55,854 bases of DNA from SVTX01 sp045660325 (lineage in GTDB: Bacteria; Bacillota; Clostridia; Oscillospirales; CAG-272). Of this stretch, positions 1 through 7,433 are shown piece by piece (position 1 is the first letter of the stretch; each line of letters starts with the position of its first letter). The notes under the pieces were generated by a model. That model did no database searches. It was not told where the DNA came from and was given only the letters and a program-made list of their open reading frames with translations. The stretch lies in contig JAZRDO010000038.1 of assembly GCA_045660325.1 (NCBI GenBank), forward strand, positions 1-55,854, written 5' to 3'. The translations under genes were made by a program, and so were the position numbers.

Positions 1-218
1 GCTTTTTCCTCGTTGGTATCACGATGGCAAATTTCGATATTCCCGAGGACGTCACATCCTCCTGCCGACAAAGGTCTTATGTGGTCGAGTGTCGGGTGAT
101 AAGCACTGTTAGGATCGCCACAGGCTGACTTTTTCATCAACCGTCCGGCATAATCATATACGCTTTCTTTTCTGCCGTAAAACTCATTCCACACGTCTAT
201 GGTTCGATACTTCGACAT
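1..218 (-). CDS. HNH endonuclease, C-terminus cut by window edge
   Basis: I read this frame directly from the reverse strand; it starts with ATG at 218 behind a strong AAAGGAGGT site and runs off the left edge after 72 residues. The end of the visible part carries the HNH nuclease signature: LDHIRPLSAGG (D-H pair), then a central asparagine in LGNIEICH and the final His/Asn in CHRDTNEEK. HNH enzymes cut DNA with one divalent metal, and small ones of this layout occur in phages, integrative elements and restriction systems. It is divergent from the XRE regulator at 405, with an operator-like palindrome between them. What follows the motif is outside the window, so the exact subfamily cannot be told. 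Confidence 0.75.
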   Translation of the reverse strand, partial: MSKYRTIDVWNEFYGRKESVYDYAGRLMKKSACGDPNSAYHPTLDHIRPLSAGGCDVLGNIEICHRDTNEEK

Positions 219-279
219 TTTGATTACCTCCTTTCTATGAGTTTAATTAATTATCTCATACAAAAGAGGTTTTGGCGAT

Positions 280-292
280 GAACCATTGGTTC
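280..292. promoter_or_regulatory. Operator-like perfect inverted repeat
   Basis: The site GAACCA-T-TGGTTC is a perfect 6+1+6 palindrome. It lies in the gap between the divergent HNH and XRE genes and about 30 bases upstream of the XRE gene's -35 box. Size, symmetry and position fit an operator for the small XRE protein; binding is inferred. Confidence 0.45.
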
Positions 293-320
293 AAAACGAT
301 TTTTAATTGTAATTATATTA

Positions 321-349
321 TTGATTTTTATTAGGTTTTGTGATATACT
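321..349 (+). promoter_or_regulatory. Promoter for the XRE regulator
   Basis: TTGATT, 17 bases, TATACT. It is followed by a ~50-base leader and a GGGAGG ribosome site before the ATG at 405. Confidence 0.6.
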
Positions 350-404
350 ATGCTTGTAATTCGTTACATCCCGAAATGAAGATTTTCGTTTATGGGAGGT
401 TAAT

Positions 405-626
405 ATGAATTACAAACAAAAATTGGACAAACAAAAAGTCGGACTAAATTTGTATAGACTTTTAGACGAATCGAACTACACATATGAATATGTTGCAGAG
501 TTTTTGATGCTTAACTCCCCTCGTGTAATTTACGATTGGACAAAAGGAACTAAGACACCGACCGTCGAAAATCTTATGAATCTAGCATTTCTTTTTCAAG
601 TCCGCATTGAGGACATCCTTTTATAG
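405..626 (+). CDS. Small XRE-family helix-turn-helix regulator
   Basis: This 73-residue protein is a single Cro/C1-type helix-turn-helix domain. Residues about 10-70 follow the XRE pattern: a first helix (GLNLYRLLDE), the HTH core around YEYVAEFLML, the typical YDWTKGTKTPTVENLMNLA segment, and the closing helix ending in VRIEDILL. It has no effector or dimerisation extension, so it is probably a DNA-binding autoregulator or antirepressor-type switch of a small element. It has its own promoter, a GGGAGG ribosome site, and a terminator whose 5' arm lies inside its last codons. The palindrome at 280-292 is the natural candidate target. Its partner could be the HNH gene or the RNA/324-aa unit downstream. 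Confidence 0.85.
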   Translation: MNYKQKLDKQKVGLNLYRLLDESNYTYEYVAEFLMLNSPRVIYDWTKGTKTPTVENLMNLAFLFQVRIEDILL

Positions 627-638
627 GGTGTCCTTTTT
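610..638 (+). terminator. Intrinsic terminator overlapping the XRE stop codon
   Basis: AGGACATCC pairs with GGGTGTCCT (one G-T pair) across a short A/T loop and is followed by TTTT. The 5' arm is inside the XRE reading frame. Confidence 0.75.
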
Positions 639-682
639 GTACTGTTAGTACATCGAATACGGGCTTTTTTCGTGCTATAATA

Positions 683-711
683 TTGACGAAGACAGATTTA
701 TGTGCTATAAT
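683..711 (+). promoter_or_regulatory. Promoter for a candidate structured RNA
   Basis: TTGACG, 17 bases, TATAAT. A second TATAAT preceded by the same GTGC lies 30 bases upstream at 676-681, so the -10 region is duplicated. No reading frame with a ribosome site follows until 1038. Confidence 0.6.
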
Positions 712-1024
712 TAAAGGCACATAAGAATTATTCGGACGCCCTCGGGCGAAGGTCATTTGCTTAATTAAAAGCATTTGTCTTACGTGTGTATACCGAATTG
801 TGCCTAAAAACAGAGAGTAACATCAGCTAGTCGAGATAAACCCGTTACTTGGTTCGTGTTTGGCCGCGCATAACTGCCCAGCCACTCATAGTGCTGCTTA
901 AGATTTCACGGAAATAATATCGACAAATAGATGTGATGGTTAGCGTGGTATTGTGTCTTATGTAACGCAGCTTAATAATCAATTAAGCGAGTGGACACTT
1001 TCTGCAGAAGGTGTCCACTTTTGT
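712..1024 (+). ncRNA. Candidate structured RNA upstream of orphan gene
   Basis: About 300 bases between a good promoter and a very stable terminator contain no plausible gene but several nested pairings. AGGCACA at 715-721 pairs with TGTGCCT at 799-805. Just inside it, ATTCGG at 730-735 pairs with CCGAAT at 793-798. The enclosed segment holds small hairpins (CGCCC-TC-GGGCG; GCTT/AAGC). AGTAAC at 816-821 pairs with GTTACT at 844-849, and CTTAAT pairs with ATTAAG near 970-988. It does not match what I know of tmRNA, 6S RNA, RNase P RNA or common riboswitches. It could be a trans-acting RNA, a long structured leader of the 324-aa gene, or part of a mobile element. The exact 5' end is uncertain because the outer stem begins very close to the -10 box. 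Confidence 0.45.
990..1024 (+). terminator. Terminator/attenuator hairpin before the 324-aa gene
   Basis: AGTGGACAC and GTGTCCACT enclose the palindromic core TTCTGCAGAA, giving a nearly perfect 30-base palindrome at 990-1019, followed by TTTT. The AGGAG site and ATG of the next gene come within 20 bases, so this can work as an attenuator as well as the 3' end of the RNA. Confidence 0.7.
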
Positions 1025-1037
1025 ATTAGGAGAGTTT

Positions 1038-2012
1038 ATGAAAAAAGATCGAAAAACTAAGCATCTCAATCAAGCATCATACGAGGAGTTTTCATATGAA
1101 GATACTCGTTACTATGGATTGTGGGTTCGCGGAAAAGGCAAAACATTAGAAACAAAAATTGATCCCAAAAGATTTCAAGCAGCCGCACGTTATACATTCC
1201 AACAGCACCAATTAGAAATAATCAACAAGAGAACGAGCCACTATTTTCATCCAGCAAAAACCTATTATACCGATTACTGTTGCAACCATTTTGTGGATGA
1301 ACTCAACGACATTCGGAAAGACTGGATAGAAAATTTCAAGCCGCTCATTGATGTTGCAGTAAAAAGAATTGAGAAACCAAGACACTTATATCCAGGCGAC
1401 TACTCGAATCTTCAAATGGGTATATCTAGCTCAATAGCAGCCGATGCTTGGGCTCGACAAGCAAATTGGAAAAACGCACAAGAGTATCGTATAAAAGTAG
1501 CCGAGATAGTTCATGGACTATACTCGCAATTTATTCAACAGATGGCATCGAGAATTGAAGCCATTACCGTAAAAACTCTAACAGATCATGGCATGATAGA
1601 TGATCACTTTGATCGTAACATTTTATATGGAGGCATCAATAAAAACACCCCTGTAAGAGCTCTACCTCACTTTCCTAGTCACGATAAACTATATTGCATA
1701 TGGAATTTCTTAAAGCATAATAGTTCATCTACTTATAAATCCTTAAGAGATAGATTCTCGGAAGTAGTAATTGAAGAAGAATTCGAACAAGGTCAAGCCG
1801 CTCTATACTATGTTAAATTCTCGGAAGAATTAATTCTTGATCTTATAGACGGATGTTCTGAGTTTTTCAAAGAATACTGTGCACTCATTTTTAACGAGGA
1901 TTATTCTCAAGCTCAATGGAATTACCATTATTATTTTTATAATATTGTTCGCGATGAAATTGAATGCCTTGTGAATCCATTAGGACTAGAGTGGTGGGAC
2001 GATTTGGATTAA
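1038..2012 (+). CDS. Unrecognised 324-residue protein
   Basis: I do not recognise this family. The ATG at 1038 has an AGGAG site seven bases upstream; the in-frame GTG at 1011 lies inside the terminator hairpin and is unlikely. The protein has no signal peptide or membrane segment. It is rich in aromatic residues, Lys/Arg and Glu, and looks alpha-helical (for example residues 90-130 and 165-200). It ends with a Tyr/Trp-rich region and an acidic tail (WWDDLD). The middle contains HFPSHDKLYCIWNFLKHN, a His/Asp/Asn-rich stretch that could be a site but matches no catalytic signature I can name. It sits alone between two terminators, directly after the candidate RNA. Toxin or defence roles are possible from context only. 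Confidence 0.7.
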   Translation: MKKDRKTKHLNQASYEEFSYEDTRYYGLWVRGKGKTLETKIDPKRFQAAARYTFQQHQLEIINKRTSHYFHPAKTYYTDYCCNHFVDELNDIRKDWIENFKPLIDVAVKRIEKPRHLYPGDYSNLQMGISSSIAADAWARQANWKNAQEYRIKVAEIVHGLYSQFIQQMASRIEAITVKTLTDHGMIDDHFDRNILYGGINKNTPVRALPHFPSHDKLYCIWNFLKHNSSSTYKSLRDRFSEVVIEEEFEQGQAALYYVKFSEELILDLIDGCSEFFKEYCALIFNEDYSQAQWNYHYYFYNIVRDEIECLVNPLGLEWWDDLD

Positions 2013-2046
2013 CCTTTTTAATCTTACTAAATTGCGAACAATGTCA

Positions 2047-2080
2047 GGCAAATCTCTGCTCAGAGATTTGCCTTTTTCTT
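2047..2080 (+). terminator. Intrinsic terminator of the 324-aa gene
   Basis: GGCAAATCTCTG and CAGAGATTTGCC form a perfect 12-bp stem with a two-base spacer, followed by TTTTTCTTT. Confidence 0.85.
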
Positions 2081-2223
2081 TGTTTATTGCTCCCAAATAT
2101 TTGGGGAGCGGAAATATGATTTTAAGGCCTTGACAAAGTTCTGATTCTAAGTTACAATACGATACCTGCGGAAGAAGAAAAGCCCTTGAGATGGGTTTGT
2201 TCTTCCCTGCTCTCAAAGGCTTC

Positions 2224-2423
2224 TGACCACATGGCTTGACCACGCAGTTTGGGTTATTCTTGACCACATATTTCGGCTTGCTACTTTTGGGCTGACCACA
2301 TTGTGTTTTGTTCTTCCGCTTTTCCTCTTGCGGCTGCTACCACCGTCCTGATGATTTGACCGATTTTGAGGTGACCACATTCGCGTTTTCGAGGTGCGAG
2401 TTTTGACCACATTCTTGACCATA
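2224..2423. repeat. Seven dispersed TGACCACA boxes in a gene-free stretch
   Basis: Within the ~590 gene-free bases after 2012, the octamer TGACCACA or a one/two-base variant starts at about 2224, 2237, 2261, 2293, 2372, 2404 and 2416, all in the same orientation; a further TTGACC lies near 2356. Spacing is irregular and spacers differ. Frames covering them encode low-complexity peptides (repeated NVV/MWS) without a convincing ribosome site, so I do not call a gene. They may be a regulator-binding array, decayed element DNA, or recombinase sites. Confidence 0.5.
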
Positions 2424-2603
2424 GTGCGGTGTGGACTACATGGAAACAGTAGTACACGAGAGCACGAAAATGTACGGTTTGGTTGACAGAATAGCACTAA
2501 AAAGCACTAAATGACACTAAAAAAACATAAAAATCGGTCTTGGGGTGATAGAGTCCGCAAGTTCAAGTATTATCACTTAGAGCAAAATAATAAAGTCTAA
2601 TCT

Positions 2604-3002
2604 TTATACAAAATGGTCGGTAACGACCTCGCCCTTCCAATCAAGGATTCCGCCGAACTCAACGATATTCGTATATCCCAGCTTGACGAGCTTCTCTGAT
2701 GCCTCCTTGCTGCGACGACCGCTACGGCAGTATACCATAATGAGCTGATCCTTGCGGGGTAGCTCAGGGATCTCGGAGGTACCGATGCTCTCATTAGGCA
2801 CGTTGATTGCATTAGGAATATGCCCTGCGGCAAACTCATCAGGACGGCGCACGTCAAGGATTATATATCCGCTCTCATCAGCCATCATACTAACCGCCTC
2901 ATCCATTGTGATCTGACGGTAGGTATTGGCTTTGTCGTCGCCCGTCGCGACACACCCTGTCAGTAATACCGCCAATAACAATATAACTATCAGCTTTTTC
3001 AT
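2604..3002 (-). CDS. Rhodanese-like lipoprotein
   Basis: A 132-residue exported lipoprotein with one rhodanese domain. Residues 1-17 are a lipoprotein signal ending in LLTGC, so Cys17 would be lipidated and the protein held on the outer face of the membrane. The rhodanese fold spans about 30-130: IILDVRRPDEFAAGHIPNA is the classic CH2A-type segment, and YCRSGRRS gives the active-site loop with Cys92. The family moves sulfane sulfur or senses redox state; the substrate is not known for this lipid-anchored type. It is monocistronic, with its own promoter at 3035-3063 and an AGGAGA ribosome site. Its neighbour is a surface protein gene with a separate terminator, so functional linkage is not implied. 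Confidence 0.88.
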   Translation of the reverse strand: MKKLIVILLLAVLLTGCVATGDDKANTYRQITMDEAVSMMADESGYIILDVRRPDEFAAGHIPNAINVPNESIGTSEIPELPRKDQLIMVYCRSGRRSKEASEKLVKLGYTNIVEFGGILDWKGEVVTDHFV

Positions 3003-3034
3003 GATCTATCTCCTTTTGTATCATTCACGTAAAT

Positions 3035-3063
3035 ATTATACCATAAAAAGCTTCGGCTTGCAA
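3035..3063 (-). promoter_or_regulatory. Promoter for the rhodanese lipoprotein
   Basis: On the minus strand: TTGCAA, 17 bases, TATAAT. It gives a leader of about 25 bases before the ATG at 3002. Confidence 0.75.
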
Positions 3064-3130
3064 CATGTTTATCGAAACAAGGCAACGGATTTTCCTATCT
3101 TGAATTAATTATTCAAATTTTTCACACCAA

Positions 3131-3158
3131 AAAGGACGGAGAAAATTCTCCGCCCTTT
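3131..3158 (-). terminator. Terminator of the 1141-aa surface protein gene
   Basis: CGGAGAA/TTCTCCG extended by AAAGG/CCTTT with one mismatch; on the minus strand the stem is followed by a T-rich tract. It lies 30 bases after the stop at 3190. Confidence 0.75.
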
Positions 3159-3189
3159 AGGATTTTATAAATTGCTTTGGTTTGTAAAA

Positions 3190-6100
3190 TCAGTTCCAGT
3201 ACTGCGCGTCTTCTCTATAATGCTTTCCTAAGTCACAGTCGCACTGGTCGGTATATTTTGTTTTATTATTGTGCTCGTTACCGCAACCGCTATTAGAACC
3301 ATACGCATGATTGTGGTACTGCCATACAAACTTAGGAGAAATATTTCCAAGCCAAGATGTATTTGCAAGTTCCCAATATCCCTTAGAAAGATCGACCTTA
3401 CCATTCTCGTCAAGGAAGAATACACAAGAGCTTTCACCCATGTAATTATCCCAGTTCTGCTTTAACATTCCACTATAATCTTTACTGTTGTATTTTGTCA
3501 TAGCTTCGTTCCAAACAGCCGGATCCCCCTCATAATAAAGTGTTACGGTATCGCGTCCTGTGCCATTGTTAGCAGTAAATGACTGAGAGTTAATTATAGT
3601 GACAGTGCCGGGAATTCTCACAGAATGAAGATGATCGTACTTTGAAAACGCATCCGCATTGACAGTAGTAACGGGTTTTCCGTTAACATAATCGGGTATC
3701 TCTACGATCTCACTACCGGTACCACCCGCATAACCCGCAACTTGATAGTGGTCAATCTCACCAGTGAGTTCATCATAAACCTCAATCAGTTCTGCGCCCT
3801 TATATCTGTAGTGCGGGATGATAGTTACGTCTTTATAGCCCTTGAAGCTTTCCCAATTGGTATTATTATCATCCAATTGAACATTAACTGTATTACCGTT
3901 AGTATCCGTACCACGAATTACCCAGTGGAGTAATTCAAAGTCATCTCCAGGATTGGGCAGACTCTTCTTTGCTGCAGTAAATGTAGCAGGGAGATTGTCA
4001 ACATTAACATCATTGAAGAAACACCATGCTAAAACATTAGAATTCTCGTCAACGAAGCTTGCGGTATATGGAGAGGTGAAATAAGGATAAAGAACTATGT
4101 TTTTATCATTGCCAGCAGGAATTTTGTCAAGCTTGACAGAAGCTGAAGTCATCCAACCGCCAAATACATAACCATCGTAGTCTTCTTTCATATTTTTATC
4201 AGCCCATTCCAAAACAAGCTTTTCTGCTTGGTCGTTTTTAACCGGATAAGCATTTTCGTTGTTGGTAACATAGATAACGTCCAAGGTTTTGCTATCATTA
4301 ACGTAAGTAATAGAGTAATAGGAATCGGGGTATGTTACACCATCGTGTTTATCCTGTCCGTAAACACCTTGACCGCCGCCGTACAACTGAGAGAATTGGC
4401 GAAGAACATTACATTCGTCACCTTCCTTGTGCACGTGATTCATATCCGTAACACGATTACCTTTATCGTCATTGGGAACACCCCATCTGGGATTAGAGAA
4501 AGCTTCGCAATTCTCGCCAGCCTGAGTGCGAACCCAAGGATATCTGGGATTATGGTTGGAGAACTCACAATACGTATAATTTACCCAATCGCCGTAGTAA
4601 ACCTTAACGTTTTTACATGTAAGGAAGGGTGCATACGCCTTATGCGCGTTGTTGGGGTCGGTGAGCTCAGTATTACCGATAAGCATACCTGCGCGGCGAT
4701 ATGCATGCCACTGATAAGCGGAGGTGATGTCGTTGTAAACGTCCAATCTGCAACCAACGTCAACGTTAGTCATTGTGATCTTGGGATCTGCGGCTACGTC
4801 GTTCCATCTCGCACCGATAACGCCGCCGACGGGAGCATCAAAGTCGCCCCAAAGAGAACCAACAACTACGTCTTCACCAATAATTACATCTGTAATTGTA
4901 GTAGTGCCTTCTCCCGATACCTCGCCGATCAAGCCACCTGCAGGACGCTGGTAGTTTGCGATTTTAGAATTGAGAATTTTAATATTTTCGTAAGTACAGC
5001 TGTTCTGAGAGAGACCAACGAGAATACCCATTTCAACGCATTCTGCTCTAACATATGCGCCGCTGATTCTCAAGTTCATAAAGGTTGCATTGGAGGCAGC
5101 TGCAAAGAGACCGAAGCCGCAGTTGGTGTAGGTATAGTCGGTTTTTGTTTTTTCTTCAAGATCCCAGCCGCTCTGGTAGAGATCCAATATTGTATTGTTA
5201 TTACCATCGAATGTGCCCTGGAAGACCTTGCCGTCTGCACTACCGCTGTTCCAGCCAGTATTCACATATCCCCAACCGATGGGGTCGAAGAGTTGGTTGC
5301 TAAGGTAGATGTTATTGGCAAGCTTAACAGTCTTATTTTTAAAGCTATCCTGCGCAATACCTTCAGCCTTGCCGTCAACGATGGCTGCAAAGCCTGCCAG
5401 CTGATCTGCGTTGTAGATAGTTAACTCAGTAGCGGAAGCATCATACCAGAGATAGTTCAACGTCTCGCCATCCCAAGGGTTATTTGTGTCGGCAACAACT
5501 GCAACCTCGGAGAAGCTTGCAAGAGCAAGAGTTACGTCACCGGTGGACGGATCGTAGGAGAATTCGTTGTGGTTTACAGGGGTAGTTACCTGCGTCATAG
5601 GAACGGTAACACCGTTCTCAACGTGGTAAATTCTTATTGCACCCGTATTGATACCCGTGGTCATATAGTTCTCAAGGATAATGAGCATAGGAGTAGTATT
5701 GTCCGCTGCTACACCCTCGATATGAACGTCCAAAGGACGCATCTTTTCATTTTCGCCAAGTATTACGTTGGACTCGGTGGAATCCTTGATTGTAACAGTC
5801 AGCTCCAGGCTGTTGTTGCCATCAGCAAGCTTTACGCCCGAAGGAATGATAGCAGCCGCGTCACCCGTGTCAATAACGGACTTTCCGGAGGTAATGCCCG
5901 CATCGTTAAGAGCCACTGTGATGCTTGCAGAACCGCCCTGGAAACCGGGGAAGAAATCCGCCGCGGCGATCTTGTCGTAGTCATCGCCAAAGCTGTCAAA
6001 CTCACCGACCGCCTGGGTTGCGAGCAACTGGATCGAGAAGCCGCCATCGCACAAGGAGAGATCCTGGTACTCGTTGCCTGCCGACTCCTTCATCTTGAGC

Positions 6101-6615
6101 GCGATAGTGATCGTATCACTCTCGCCCTTTGCGAGATATCCTGATGCGCTCTCATCAAGCGTTGCAAGAGTCTCTTTAAGTGTGCCGAGCTTGGGAACAC
6201 CCGCAAGAGCATCGCGTGTTGCAACCTGAGCTGCGGGATCAACGTAGTAAACGTCGATAACGTCGGCAAGGTCGGTTACCTCACCGTTCGCAACGATTAT
6301 GATCTTATATTGAAGGGCAAGGCTGCCCTTGTTTTCAATCTTGATGTGGCGAGCCTCGGTATATCCGGGTTCCCACTCGTTGTTGTTGAAGATCGCGCCC
6401 TTCGAGGCATCCTGCCAAGTAGCGTTAGAGGGGTCCTCTTTTCCCTCCGCCCAGTACATCTCAATATCGAGAGTACCTGTCTGAATAATGTTGCCGTCGC
6501 TCGTTACACTATCAGTAAACCAAGCAAAGGTCGTACCGATAAGCATACTGAAGCACAAAACGAGAGATACGACATTGAGTAATATGGCGTTTCTTGTTGA
6601 TCTGTGTTTTTTCAT
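3190..6615 (-). CDS. SipW-class surface protein with GLUG-like, InlB-B-like and BspA-like regions
   Basis: A 1141-residue exported protein. I prefer the ATG at 6615 to that at 6621 because it is eight bases from the GGAGGT site. Residues 1-32 are a SipW-class signal (hydrophobic stretch then GTTFAWFTDSVTS), predicted to be cut after the Ala of TFA. About 33-215 is the beta-rich head module shared with four other window proteins (WEPGYT, SLALQYKI, AGNEYQDLS). About 230-380 is a second shared module ending in LASFSEVAVV. About 385-640 resembles GLUG/beta-helix repeats (FDGNNNTI, GGLIGEV, GGVIGAR). Two divergent InlB-B-like units follow (YVFGGWMT, ELLHWVI), then a BspA/LRR_5-type segment (VNADAFSKYDHLHSVRIPG). 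The last 60 residues are Cys/His-rich. No LPXTG or C-terminal membrane helix is seen. It has its own promoter and terminator. Likely an adhesive or matrix protein. Confidence 0.85.
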   Translation of the reverse strand: MKKHRSTRNAILLNVVSLVLCFSMLIGTTFAWFTDSVTSDGNIIQTGTLDIEMYWAEGKEDPSNATWQDASKGAIFNNNEWEPGYTEARHIKIENKGSLALQYKIIIVANGEVTDLADVIDVYYVDPAAQVATRDALAGVPKLGTLKETLATLDESASGYLAKGESDTITIALKMKESAGNEYQDLSLCDGGFSIQLLATQAVGEFDSFGDDYDKIAAADFFPGFQGGSASITVALNDAGITSGKSVIDTGDAAAIIPSGVKLADGNNSLELTVTIKDSTESNVILGENEKMRPLDVHIEGVAADNTTPMLIILENYMTTGINTGAIRIYHVENGVTVPMTQVTTPVNHNEFSYDPSTGDVTLALASFSEVAVVADTNNPWDGETLNYLWYDASATELTIYNADQLAGFAAIVDGKAEGIAQDSFKNKTVKLANNIYLSNQLFDPIGWGYVNTGWNSGSADGKVFQGTFDGNNNTILDLYQSGWDLEEKTKTDYTYTNCGFGLFAAASNATFMNLRISGAYVRAECVEMGILVGLSQNSCTYENIKILNSKIANYQRPAGGLIGEVSGEGTTTITDVIIGEDVVVGSLWGDFDAPVGGVIGARWNDVAADPKITMTNVDVGCRLDVYNDITSAYQWHAYRRAGMLIGNTELTDPNNAHKAYAPFLTCKNVKVYYGDWVNYTYCEFSNHNPRYPWVRTQAGENCEAFSNPRWGVPNDDKGNRVTDMNHVHKEGDECNVLRQFSQLYGGGQGVYGQDKHDGVTYPDSYYSITYVNDSKTLDVIYVTNNENAYPVKNDQAEKLVLEWADKNMKEDYDGYVFGGWMTSASVKLDKIPAGNDKNIVLYPYFTSPYTASFVDENSNVLAWCFFNDVNVDNLPATFTAAKKSLPNPGDDFELLHWVIRGTDTNGNTVNVQLDDNNTNWESFKGYKDVTIIPHYRYKGAELIEVYDELTGEIDHYQVAGYAGGTGSEIVEIPDYVNGKPVTTVNADAFSKYDHLHSVRIPGTVTIINSQSFTANNGTGRDTVTLYYEGDPAVWNEAMTKYNSKDYSGMLKQNWDNYMGESSCVFFLDENGKVDLSKGYWELANTSWLGNISPKFVWQYHNHAYGSNSGCGNEHNNKTKYTDQCDCDLGKHYREDAQYWN

Positions 6616-6667
6616 CACCATCTACCTCCTATATATTTTAAAACTGATAATATATTTTCGCATAATA

Positions 6668-6696
6668 ATTGTAACAAATCGTCACGAGAATGTCAA
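6668..6696 (-). promoter_or_regulatory. Strong promoter for the 1141-aa surface protein
   Basis: On the minus strand: TTGACA, 17 bases, TACAAT, about 50 bases upstream of the AGGAGGT ribosome site. Confidence 0.8.
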
Positions 6697-6952
6697 TGCT
6701 TTTTCCATTATAATAATAGTAAAAAAAACAACAAAATTATGTAAAAATTGCGTTTTTTGTATTTTTATACATTTATACGCGGCAATTTTTTTATGAACAT
6801 GCAAACAGGATTTTCCCTTACAGAATAAAGGAATGTTCATTTAAACGTTCATAAAAAACAGGAGGAAAACGCTCTGATAGAGACGCTATTGACGAGCTCA
6901 TAACGATGCCGTTGAAGGGCGCGTAAGTATCATTCTCCATGAAAAGCAAAAA
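6697..6952. other. Gene-free A/T-rich spacer
   Basis: I see no supportable gene. The stretch 6790-6860 carries several ATGAAC/GTTCAT boxes in both orientations and a short GC-richer piece (6860-6930) with no intact frame. Nothing further can be assigned. Confidence 0.4.
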
Positions 6953-6979
6953 GGCACTTGAGCGTTGGCTCAAATGCCC
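6953..6979 (-). terminator. Terminator of the 7.0-10.7 kb operon
   Basis: GGCACTTGAGC pairs with GCTCAAATGCC around a GTTG loop (one mismatch). On the minus strand the stem is followed by TTTTTGCTTTT. Confidence 0.8.
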
Positions 6980-7018
6980 TTATTGTTTTATAAAAAATAT
7001 TATAATTTAGCTAATCAA

Positions 7019-7411
7019 TCAAAACTCAACGCTCTCATCAGGCTGACCGAGAACGCTAAATGTCGCAACACCACTCTTGAAATAAAGCACCTGTGTGTTA
7101 TCGTCGTATTCATTATACATAAAGCGCAGGTCAGGATATGCATCGAGCATTGCCTTCTTCACCTCTACCCTGTCGTCGTTTACAAGCTCGCCCGAGACTC
7201 TTACCCACGCGCCCTTTTTGAAGGCGCAAAGCTCCGCCTTGGGATTTGCCGCAAGCTGCTTTGATACGGGCTTGGATTTTCCCGTCTGAATATATAATTT
7301 ATCCTCATAGATAAGAATAGTTCCAAACGGACGGACACGTGGCTGATCACCGTCAACCGTTGCCAAATAATATATTCCCGCTTCCTTTAAAAAATCAAAT
7401 ACGTTTTTCAT
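7019..7411 (-). CDS. Pyridoxamine 5'-phosphate oxidase-fold flavoprotein
   Basis: A 130-residue protein with the split-barrel PNPOx fold. The start (MKNVFDFLKEAGIYYLATVDGDQPRVRPFG) is the usual family opening, with the flavin-contacting RVRPFG strand, followed by LYIQTGKSKPVSKQLAANPKAEL and the typical WVRVSGELV strand. Short stand-alone members of this type usually bind FMN or F420-like cofactors and are not the vitamin B6 enzyme; their substrates are mostly unknown. The AAGGAGA ribosome site supports the start. It is the last gene of the operon starting near 10.7 kb, 22 bases after the GNAT gene, and the operon terminator follows. Confidence 0.85.
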   Translation of the reverse strand: MKNVFDFLKEAGIYYLATVDGDQPRVRPFGTILIYEDKLYIQTGKSKPVSKQLAANPKAELCAFKKGAWVRVSGELVNDDRVEVKKAMLDAYPDLRFMYNEYDDNTQVLYFKSGVATFSVLGQPDESVEF

Positions 7412-7433
7412 TTCGTGTCTCCTTTATATAAAT

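Noticed and set aside
712..1024. tmRNA, 6S RNA, RNase P RNA or SRP RNA
   Set aside because: No tRNA-like end, no ALAA-type tag, no GAGGAAAGUCC-type core and no single long bulged hairpin. Left as an unassigned RNA candidate.
2213..2497. Two overlapping minus-strand frames over the TGACCACA boxes
   Set aside because: Low-complexity basic peptides, no convincing ribosome site, and the repeats fall in different frames. Not called as genes.
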